A stretch of 48,247 nt of DNA from Betaproteobacteria bacterium (GTDB lineage Bacteria; Pseudomonadota; Gammaproteobacteria; Burkholderiales; Rhodocyclaceae), in contig WRMF01000017.1 in the NCBI GenBank assembly GCA_009777245.1, positions 1 through 48,247 on the forward strand, given 5' to 3'. Under the pieces are notes generated by a model. It was not told where the DNA came from, searched no databases, and saw only the letters and a list, made by a program, of their open reading frames with translations. Every line of letters starts with the position of its first letter. The stretch's first letter is position 1. The position numbers were made by a program, and so were the translations under genes. Below, one piece after another: positions 42,117 through 48,247 of this stretch.

Positions 42117-43177
42117 CAGTTCGATTCTTCGGAAACAATCAACCAGATACGACCCAATCGGATGAAGGTAAGTGTTTTTCTGGAATCGCTCTTGAAGTTG
42201 GAAGCCTGATACCGCTGCTGGAAGCGAGCCGTGGCTTGATTGCCGTCGACCGTGATCCCAGGCGCGTCATACTCAACCTTGATCCAGTCCGGGCGGGTGA
42301 TACGCGCCCTACGTTCGTCTTCCCACGCTTTCCGGCTCATGCCCTTGGGCGTTTTGAATGTTGGGGAGTAAAACTCAAGATACGCCTTGACATCCTGCTG
42401 CGACCAGGCGGCAGCCCAGGCGGCAATGACTTTATTGATTGCGGCTGCGTCATTATCCGCGTCTGCTATTGGTTTTACGTCCGCAGCCGGACGCTCTGCG
42501 GGGGGCGTGGTCGTCCTTGAAGTCTGGGCGGGGGATTGCGCGGCTGTCTGTTTTGGCTGGGACTGTGGCTGGGGCTTAGGCTCTGCCTGCGCCAGCGTCT
42601 GCTGACCGGAACGGGCGACAAGGGATGCGGGCGGGCCTACCAGATCGCGGATCAGGGCGAGCTTGCCTTGCGCGGCGGCGTTGGAAGTATCCAATTGCAA
42701 GGCTTTGTCATATGCCTGGCTTGCCAGTTTGGCGTAAACATCGCCCAGATTCTCATAGGCGACAGCATAGGATGGATGGGTGCGAATCGCCATTTCCAGC
42801 GCGGTTCTGGCGCGGTCATACTGTTTTTGGTGCGCGTAGAGAACCGCGAGATTGTTGTAAGGTTCCGGCAGTTCCGGGTAATCTTCGGTCAGTTTGGTAA
42901 ATATAGCTATGGCTTCATTGTGACGCTTCAATTCGGTCAGAATCAGCCCCTTCAAAAAGCGTCCCTGCGCGTCATTGGGGCGGGTTTCGAGGTAGGCATT
43001 GACTTTTTCCAACGCCTGCGAGTTCTGTCCCTGTCGCAGCAGTTGCTGAATTTCCGGCAGGTTTTCGGCGGCGTGAAGCGGCATGACGGAGAAAAAGCAG
43101 GCCGCCAGCAAGGAGGCAAAGGCCATGCGAAGCAGGGTTTCGCGGAATGGAAGACGTAGATTGGCAAAAGCGAACAT
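42116..43177 (-). CDS. Periplasmic TPR protein with C-terminal Cds6-like domain
   Basis: A 353-residue exported protein with a signal peptide ([20 protein letters not shown]), three to four TPR units (about 40-175, including [20 protein letters not shown] and [20 protein letters not shown]), and a Gln/Pro/Thr-rich linker (190-235). Its C-terminal domain (240-353) resembles the one at the end of the adjacent L,D-transpeptidase: [19 protein letters not shown] here and [20 protein letters not shown] there, and [13 protein letters not shown] against [12 protein letters not shown]. Shared domains and a one-base overlap suggest that the two act together at the cell wall. The signal region also contains LAAC, so a lipoprotein is possible. 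Confidence 0.82.
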   Translation of the reverse strand: MFAFANLRLPFRETLLRMAFASLLAACFFSVMPLHAAENLPEIQQLLRQGQNSQALEKVNAYLETRPNDAQGRFLKGLILTELKRHNEAIAIFTKLTEDYPELPEPYNNLAVLYAHQKQYDRARTALEMAIRTHPSYAVAYENLGDVYAKLASQAYDKALQLDTSNAAAQGKLALIRDLVGPPASLVARSGQQTLAQAEPKPQPQSQPKQTAAQSPAQTSRTTTPPAERPAADVKPIADADNDAAAINKVIAAWAAAWSQQDVKAYLEFYSPTFKTPKGMSRKAWEDERRARITRPDWIKVEYDAPGITVDGNQATARFQQRYQASNFKSDSRKTLTFIRLGRIWLIVSEESN

Positions 43178-43282
43178 GGTCGGATGTTATACTTACCGGA
43201 AAGATTGGATTTCATATCTTACAACATTTTGCGCCTTTTTTCGCCACACCATTCCTTTTTCCTGCTGTCTGAAAAAACCGCC

Positions 43283-44665
43283 ATGCTTGTCATCTACAAC
43301 ACACTAAAGAGAGAAAAAGAGCCATTCCTGCCCATCGAGCCTGGAAAAGTCAGGATGTATGTTTGCGGCATGACGGTTTATGACTATTGCCACCTTGGAC
43401 ACGCGCGGGTGATGGTGGCCTTTGACGCGGTTTATCGCTGGCTGAAGGAGAGCGGTTATGCGGTGACTTACGTTCGCAACATTACGGACATTGACGACAA
43501 GATCATGCGCCGCGCCGCCGAGAACGGGGAATCCATCAATGACCTGACCGACCGTTTCATCGCTGCCATGCGCGAGGACGCGGACGCGCTCGGCGTGCAA
43601 TCGCCTGACCATGAGCCGCGCGCGACCGGGTACGTGCCGCATATGATCGAGCTGATCGGCAAGTTGGAACAAAACGGTCTGGCGTACAGGGCGGCGGATG
43701 GCGATGTCAATTATTCGGTACGAAAGTTTCCCGGTTACGGCAAGCTGTCCGGTAAATCTCTGGATAGTCTGATTGCTGGCGAGCGTGTGGAAGTGACGGA
43801 CGCCAAGGCCGATCCGCTGGATTTTGCGCTCTGGAAAAGCGCGAAAGCGGGCGAGCCTGCCTGGCCTTCGCCCTGGGGGGACGGTCGTCCCGGCTGGCAT
43901 ATTGAATGTTCGGCGATGAGTTCGCATTTGTTGGGGGAACATTTTGATATTCACGGCGGCGGGCAGGATTTGCAATTTCCGCATCACGAGAACGAAATTG
44001 CCCAGTCCGAAGGGGCGCACGGCGGAGTTTTTGTGAATTACTGGATGCACAATGGTTTTGTTCGGGTTGATGATGAAAAAATGTCCAAATCGTTGGGCAA
44101 TTTTTTCACCATCCGCGAGGTGCTTAAACAGTATGATGCGGAAGTCGTGCGTTTTTTCATACTGCGCGCCCATTATCGCAGCCCGCTCAATTACTCCGAT
44201 GTGCATTTGACCGATGCCAGAGAGAGTCTGGACACCCTTTATTTTACCTTGCGGGATGTGCCGCCTGTGTCCGACGCGGCGGAGATTGACTGGCAGGAGC
44301 CGTATGCCGCGCGTTTCAAGGCCGCGATGGATGATGATTTCGATACGCCCGGCGCGGTTGCCGCCTTGTTTGCGCTTGCCGCCCAGGCCAGAAAAAATCG
44401 GGATGGATTGTTGTCCGCAGGGCTTCGCCGTTTGGGCGGCGTTCTTGGGTTGCTTTCGCGCGATCCGCTGGAATACCTGCGCGCCGCGCCGGACGGAGCG
44501 GATGAGATGATTTCCGCTGCGGTTATCGAGGCAAGGATTGAAGAGCGCGCCGCCGCGAAGAAGGCCAGGGATTTTATGCGCGCCGATCTGATTCGGGATG
44601 AATTGAAAGCGGCGGGGATATTGCTGGAAGACAGCCCGCAAGGGACAACCTGGCGAAGGGTTTAA
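43283..44665 (+). CDS. cysS: Cysteinyl-tRNA synthetase
   Basis: A 460-residue class I synthetase that charges tRNA-Cys. The start [20 protein letters not shown] is the family N-terminus. [20 protein letters not shown] holds a zinc ligand and the HIGH-type motif, [20 protein letters not shown] and FPHHENE supply further zinc ligands, and KMSKSLGNF is the KMSKS loop. ATG 43283 was chosen over a frame extending 33 codons upstream, which lacks family similarity. It diverges from the TPR gene. Confidence 0.97.
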   Translation: MLVIYNTLKREKEPFLPIEPGKVRMYVCGMTVYDYCHLGHARVMVAFDAVYRWLKESGYAVTYVRNITDIDDKIMRRAAENGESINDLTDRFIAAMREDADALGVQSPDHEPRATGYVPHMIELIGKLEQNGLAYRAADGDVNYSVRKFPGYGKLSGKSLDSLIAGERVEVTDAKADPLDFALWKSAKAGEPAWPSPWGDGRPGWHIECSAMSSHLLGEHFDIHGGGQDLQFPHHENEIAQSEGAHGGVFVNYWMHNGFVRVDDEKMSKSLGNFFTIREVLKQYDAEVVRFFILRAHYRSPLNYSDVHLTDARESLDTLYFTLRDVPPVSDAAEIDWQEPYAARFKAAMDDDFDTPGAVAALFALAAQARKNRDGLLSAGLRRLGGVLGLLSRDPLEYLRAAPDGADEMISAAVIEARIEERAAAKKARDFMRADLIRDELKAAGILLEDSPQGTTWRRV

Positions 44666-44699
44666 TGCGTTTTCGGTTCAAGCGAACACATTTTATGCA
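44663..44699. repeat. Dispersed repeat R1, copy f (inverted)
   Basis: Directly at the cysS stop. The reverse complement reads TGCATAAAATGTGTTCGC then TTGAACCGAAAACGC, the best match to copy a. Confidence 0.6.
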
Positions 44700-44761
44700 C
44701 ACACTCCAATCTATCAACCTGCCAATTTATCAACCTTCCAATCTACCAGACGGAAAGCAAA

Positions 44762-44985
44762 CCCCCGGCGCTACGCGCCACCCCCTTTAAAAAGGGGGCT
44801 AAAACCAGTCTGCCAACCTGCAATCTGCCAAATTACCAACCCGCCTGCGGTTTCTGCCCTTTCCCGCCCCTTCGGTGCGTCTCCTTTGACTTGCGGCGAA
44901 GCCAAAAGGGGCAAGGCGGCATTGGGGTTAGCCCCCTTTATAAAAGGGGGTGGCGCGTAGCGCCGGGGGTTTGCCGGATGGCTAC
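44762..44985. repeat. Inverted pair of GC-rich intergenic repeats
   Basis: 44762-44800 (CCCCCGGCGCTACGCGCC, then CCCCCTTTAAAAAGGGGG) and 44929-44972 are inverted copies of the unit at 134-170, spaced by 130 bases. The spacer contains ATCAACCTGCC-like and CAATCTGCCAA-like short repeats and CTTTGACTTGCGGCGAAGCC, a relative of 19043-19066. No gene is seen. Confidence 0.65.
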
Positions 44986-44995
44986 CGCTTGCGGC

Positions 44996-45023
44996 GTAGG
45001 GATTAAAAATTTTTAACCCCTAC
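44996..45023. repeat. AT-core palindrome, copy 2
   Basis: GTAGGGATTAAAAA followed by TTTTTAACCCCTAC; near-identical to 486-513. It lies 20 bases before the first REP hairpin. Confidence 0.65.
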
Positions 45024-45042
45024 AGTAGCGCGGTTGGCGTAG

Positions 45043-45064
45043 GGGCGACCGTCCTCGGTCGCCC
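45043..45064. repeat. REP-like hairpin 1 (inverted member)
   Basis: Arms GGGCGACCG and CGGTCGCCC around TCCT. With the hairpin at 45158-45179 it forms an inverted pair around the transposase fragment, as in BIME arrangements. Confidence 0.75.
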
Positions 45065-45095
45065 GCACAGCGATTTTGCGCATAACCGAAATAAC

Positions 45096-45302
45096 GTCCT
45101 AATTGATTGTAACGTTGTTATGCCAAACCATATTCATATGATTATCTCTTTGGAAACGGGCGACCGGGGACGGTCGCCCCTACAGTTTCTCCCCTCTTCC
45201 GTTTGCGGCATAGACATGAATGAGAGAGGGGAGGCGTTTGTGGCATTTCAGGCATCATCGCTGTTATCTGTTAAAAATCATGGTTGTGTTTTGTATGTTT
45301 GA
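45096..45302 (+). pseudogene. Fragment of a REP-associated tyrosine transposase (RAYT, IS200-like)
   Basis: The frame reads VLIDCNVVMPNHIHMIISLE. VVMPNHIHMI is the HUH-motif segment of Y1 transposases of the REP-associated (TnpA-REP) type. It continues GDRGRSPLQ, encoded by the second REP hairpin, and then loses any likeness before TGA at 45302. The N-terminal part before about 45096, the catalytic tyrosine helix and the C-terminus are missing, so it cannot be active. A TnpA-REP fragment lying between two inverted REP hairpins is exactly the expected relic of such a unit; an intact copy elsewhere could still move the repeats. Confidence 0.75.
45158..45179. repeat. REP-like hairpin 2
   Basis: Arms GGGCGACCG and CGGTCGCCC around GGGA, followed by CCTAC. 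It lies inside the transposase fragment and supplies its GDRGRSP codons. Confidence 0.75.
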
Positions 45303-45384
45303 CGTGTATGCTCTGCGTCTTGTTGTGTGGCAAAGGTTTGTGGCAATGAATGCAGGAACGGTTGCGGCAAAAAATACCAACTCC

Positions 45385-45414
45385 TTGATAAATTCAAGGC
45401 GGTTCTGGTACGCT
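45385..45414 (+). promoter_or_regulatory. Candidate sigma-70 promoter upstream of the autotransporter
   Basis: TTGATA (45385-45390) and TACGCT (45409-45414) are separated by 18 bases. Transcription would start in or just before the CA tract. Weak -10 match; inference only. Confidence 0.35.
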
Positions 45415-45419
45415 TCTTG

Positions 45420-45435
45420 CACACACACACACACA
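45420..45435. repeat. (CA)8 dinucleotide tract
   Basis: Eight CA units directly after the candidate -10 box. Such tracts change length by slippage, so it could tune the 5' leader of the autotransporter message. Confidence 0.8.
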
Positions 45436-45453
45436 AGCTAACGTCATACAAAA

Positions 45454-45484
45454 CCGCTCAAACCCAGGTTTGGGGCGGCTTTTT
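45454..45484 (+). terminator. Intrinsic terminator-like hairpin in the autotransporter leader
   Basis: CCGCTCAAACC pairs with GGTTTGGGGCGG (one bulge, one G-U), followed by CTTTTTG. It lies about 115 bases before the autotransporter start and 40 bases after the candidate promoter, so it may act as an attenuator or end a very short RNA. It could equally be the terminator of a lost upstream gene. Confidence 0.6.
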
Positions 45485-45597
45485 GCGTTGCCAAAAATTC
45501 CAGAAATTCCATTCCGTCCAGTCCATGCAGCCTCGTTCCTTGTCGGGGGATCGGGGTTTTCTTTTTTCCGCAACAAATTAGCTTTGGAGGTTTTTTC

Positions 45598-48247
45598 ATG
45601 AACCGCAGCTTATCCTTTGCCCGCGTTTTTGGTCTGTTTCTTGCCTTGCTGTTCCTGCCGATGGCGCCTCCCGCTTTTGCCGCCGATTATTACGTTCTCG
45701 GCGGTGGTGGTGGCGGAGGTGGCGGTGGGCGTGGTAGTGCCGTTGGTGGCGGTGGAGGGGGAGCCGGTGCCACCTCATACATTGGCAATGGTACTGATCC
45801 TTTGTACACCCCCGGCGCTGGGCGAGGTGGTAGTGGCGGAACCGCTACTACCGGATCGGGAGGCGGGGGCGGAGGCGGAGCCGGAGGCGCCGGAGGTTGG
45901 GCGGTTTCCGGTCCCGGCGGTAACGGGGTTTCTCCCGGCGGGACCGCCGGCACTGGCGGATATAGGAATGGGGAGACCTATGTGGATGGGATAATAAGTG
46001 GTAATTTTGGAAATGCCGCTGAGGGTGCTGCGGGGAGTCCCAGTAGCAACGGGGCCGGCGGCAGAGGCAGTGATGCCACCGCCACGCGCAGCATCACCTC
46101 CTATGACAATTTGACCGTTCAAGGCGGCGGAGGCGGAGGTTCGGGCGGGAGCGGCTGGACCGGCAGCGCAGCCGGATTGGGTGGCCAGGGCGGCTTGGGC
46201 GGCAATGCCAGTCTCACTGTGGATGTCGACGCGACATACGCCAATATTACTGTGCAAGGCGGCGCAGGCGGACGCGGAGGCAATGTGGGCACCTCGATGA
46301 CTGCGGGCGTAGCTGGTGGCGCAGGCGGTAGCGCGGCTCTGAATGCCGCCGGGCAGGCTGTGACTGTGGCCGGCACGCTGACGGTCGCCAGCGGCGCGAA
46401 TGGCGAAACGGGAAATAACTCCGGCACTACCCAGGGTGGCGCGGGCGGTGCGGGCGGAGCAGCCAGCTTTACGGCGGACACGCTGATCGCGCCCACCATC
46501 AATCTGACGAAGAACGGCGGGGCAGTGAATTTCAATGTCACCAACCTGGAAATCGGCAGCGGCTTCAACACCACCCTCAATGCCACCGGACTTGGGGCGG
46601 GCGACACCGCGAACATCGCCGTTCTGCTGCTGACAGGCGATAAAAATTTCACCGTGAACGGCACAGGCGTAACCGTGGGGCAACTCAATATCAACAATGG
46701 CACCTTAAATGACGCGAACTGGAGCAATCTGGTCGGCGGCGGCATTACTTATTCGGCGCAGAACATCGCCCTGACAGGCACGGTAACGGTTGATATCAGC
46801 GACAACCAAAGCACGGACCGCAATCTTACCGGCGCTGGCGCCGCTCTGACCAAGAGCGGATCGGGAACCCTGACCCTTTCCGGCGCGAACACCTACACCG
46901 GCGACACGACAGTTGCCGGGGGAACATTGGCAGTCACCGGAACCCTGGGGGGAGGCGCTTACGCCGGGGACATCAGCAACGCGGGCGCGCTGGTTTTTGA
47001 CCAGACCGCCTCTCAATTACTGTCGGGCATCATTTCCGGCACGGGCGGCATAACCAAGGACGGAAGCGGCACACTGGACCTTATTGGAGATAACACCTAC
47101 ACCGGCACAACCAGAGTCTCGGGCGGAGCATTGACAATCGGCACGGCAGGCGGCGACTGGAACATATCCGACCACCTGATCCTGGAAAACGGAACCACCC
47201 TTAACGCAGGCGGTCTCATAGGCATGACTTCCGGCAATCTCGCCATGCTGGATGTGTACGGCTCGGCAAACTGGTCAGGTGGCGACTTGAACATGGGCGC
47301 GGGCAACGCCATGAACTTCTATGTGCCCACGGACATGGCGGCGGGTGGCACCATGCTCACCGTGGACGGTGCGGCGGATATTACGAATAGCGCCGTTGCT
47401 GTTGGTATCAACGGCGGCAGTTCAGACCTGAAGGCCGGAGACACGATTACCCTGATTGACGCCACGGGTGGTCTTACCGCTAACCAGGGCGGCTCCCGCG
47501 CCCAGGGCTTACAAGGCATCGCCAAAATCTTTGAATTCGACCTGACCACAGATGCCGACAAGCTCTTTGCCACAGTGGCGAGCGCACAGAACAACGAACA
47601 ACTCAAAGCCCTGTCCGAAGGCCGCGCCGCCGGACTTGCCTTCGTATCCCAGGGGGCTGACATGATCATGGGTCAAGGCATGGGGAGCCTTCTTTCAGCG
47701 ACAAGGACGGACAGCATTGCCTCCTTTGGCGCGGCGATAGGCGGCGGAAGCTCACGCTACAAGACCGGCTCCCACATTGACGTGGATGGCGTATCCATGC
47801 TCGTGGGTCTGGGCTTGCGGACTCCCAGGGAATCAGGCTCCATAGTCGCCGGAGCGTTCTTTGAAGCCGGATGGGGCAATTACTCCTCCAGAAACAGCTT
47901 CAACAACGCGCCCTCGGTCAAGGGCAAGGGCGATACGTCCTACTACGGCGGCGGCGTCCTGGGTCGTTATGAAGCTCCGACCGGCATGTACGCCGAGGCG
48001 TCCTTGCGCGCCGGGCGCGTCAAAAACGACTTCCGTTCAAGCGACATCCTGAACAGCGACAGCGATACGACCAAATATGATTCCGGCTCGGCCTATTACG
48101 GCGCGCACGCGGGTCTGGGTTATGTCTGGAATATGAATGAGAAAGCCAGTCTTGATATGTCCACCAGGTATATCTGGACGCATCAGGCAAGTGATTCCGT
48201 GACCATTTCCGGTGACAGGATCAAGTTCAAGGACGCGGATTCGCAAC
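45598..48247 (+). CDS. Glycine-rich autotransporter (type Va), 3' end outside the window
   Basis: The frame is open from ATG 45598 to the window end, 883 residues so far. GGAGG lies 7 bases upstream. A signal peptide (residues 1-28, ending PPAFA) leads to ADYYVL and then a run of ten glycines, followed by a Gly/Ala/Ser-rich region to about 300 with GGAGG and GGSGG repeats. Two autotransporter-associated beta-strand (PATR) repeats follow: GSGTLTLSGANTYTGDTTVA near 421-440 and GSGTLDLIGDNTYTGTTRVS near 487-506. From about residue 700 the sequence takes on the look of the C-terminal beta-barrel (GVSMLVGLGLRTPRESGSIV, YYGGGVLGRYEAPTGMYAEA). The barrel is incomplete, with at least the last strands missing. 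It is expected to be a surface-exposed passenger, perhaps an adhesin; the ligand is unknown. Confidence 0.93.
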   Translation, partial: MNRSLSFARVFGLFLALLFLPMAPPAFAADYYVLGGGGGGGGGGRGSAVGGGGGGAGATSYIGNGTDPLYTPGAGRGGSGGTATTGSGGGGGGGAGGAGGWAVSGPGGNGVSPGGTAGTGGYRNGETYVDGIISGNFGNAAEGAAGSPSSNGAGGRGSDATATRSITSYDNLTVQGGGGGGSGGSGWTGSAAGLGGQGGLGGNASLTVDVDATYANITVQGGAGGRGGNVGTSMTAGVAGGAGGSAALNAAGQAVTVAGTLTVASGANGETGNNSGTTQGGAGGAGGAASFTADTLIAPTINLTKNGGAVNFNVTNLEIGSGFNTTLNATGLGAGDTANIAVLLLTGDKNFTVNGTGVTVGQLNINNGTLNDANWSNLVGGGITYSAQNIALTGTVTVDISDNQSTDRNLTGAGAALTKSGSGTLTLSGANTYTGDTTVAGGTLAVTGTLGGGAYAGDISNAGALVFDQTASQLLSGIISGTGGITKDGSGTLDLIGDNTYTGTTRVSGGALTIGTAGGDWNISDHLILENGTTLNAGGLIGMTSGNLAMLDVYGSANWSGGDLNMGAGNAMNFYVPTDMAAGGTMLTVDGAADITNSAVAVGINGGSSDLKAGDTITLIDATGGLTANQGGSRAQGLQGIAKIFEFDLTTDADKLFATVASAQNNEQLKALSEGRAAGLAFVSQGADMIMGQGMGSLLSATRTDSIASFGAAIGGGSSRYKTGSHIDVDGVSMLVGLGLRTPRESGSIVAGAFFEAGWGNYSSRNSFNNAPSVKGKGDTSYYGGGVLGRYEAPTGMYAEASLRAGRVKNDFRSSDILNSDSDTTKYDSGSAYYGAHAGLGYVWNMNEKASLDMSTRYIWTHQASDSVTISGDRIKFKDADSQ

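Noticed and set aside
43304-44641. A 445-residue minus-strand open frame
   Set aside because: Exact antisense of cysS, which carries HIGH-type and KMSKS motifs.
45690-47669. Several long minus-strand frames (for example 45775-46683, 46119-46745 and 47319-47669)
   Set aside because: They lie opposite the autotransporter, whose plus-strand frame has a signal peptide, ribosome binding site, PATR repeats and barrel. The minus frames only mirror its Gly-rich codons.

Overview
The window is a chromosomal segment of a Gram-negative bacterium, most likely a betaproteobacterium. Outer-membrane biology is shown by lpxH, an autotransporter and two lipoproteins. The betaproteobacterial call rests on neighbourhoods and lineage-typical families: trxA-rho, smc-zipA with a ligA remnant, rppH-proS-lytic transglycosylase, purN-DUF3108-RsmB-like, a CNP1-like protein and a DUF2863 protein. 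I cannot fix the order or genus. UbiU/UbiV (oxygen-independent ubiquinone hydroxylation) and an ACT-phenylacetate-CoA ligase pair suggest a facultatively anaerobic life.

Layout. 1-700: repeat-rich intergenic DNA. 700-6000: a CsgG-like lipoprotein, an endonuclease-type mutL enclosed by direct repeats, then ACT protein, paaK and a DUF192 protein. 6300-10400: a fused restriction endonuclease-adenine methylase behind a DUF2863 gene. 10670-17100: trxA, rho, ubiU, ubiV, a YcxB-like membrane protein, tlyA and metF. 17250-24670 (minus strand): rlmL-type methylase, hemJ, yqaA, two tandem paralogous membrane proteins, a methylase-Mrr fusion and an RsmB-like methylase. 25000-29540: two minus-strand groups of genes chained by 4-base ATGA overlaps (dedA, lipoprotein, purN, DUF3108; and rppH, CNP1-like). 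29630-31965: proS and a lytic transglycosylase. 32000-34000: an AT-richer island with a BglII-family restriction-modification pair, flanked by two broken genes, one a ligA remnant. 34000-44665: zipA, smc, tRNA-Arg(CCG), lpxH, two cyclophilins, an L,D-transpeptidase with a TPR partner, and cysS. 44670-45597: repeats and a REP-transposase fragment. 45598-end: a glycine-rich autotransporter that runs off the window.

Two themes stand out. First, three unrelated restriction-modification systems of different architecture lie within about 27 kb; one sits where ligA would be expected next to zipA, and the remnants on both sides carry internal deletions. Second, nearly every intergenic gap holds copies of a few short dispersed palindromic repeats. 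These include a MITE-like element with dRS3-like inverted ends, an inverted REP pair next to a transposase fragment, and direct repeats that bracket mutL. The genome looks actively shaped by small repeats.

Starts were moved inward from the longest frame wherever an ATG with a ribosome binding site, or the usual family N-terminus, supported it. Family calls come from motifs read by eye; no database search was run.
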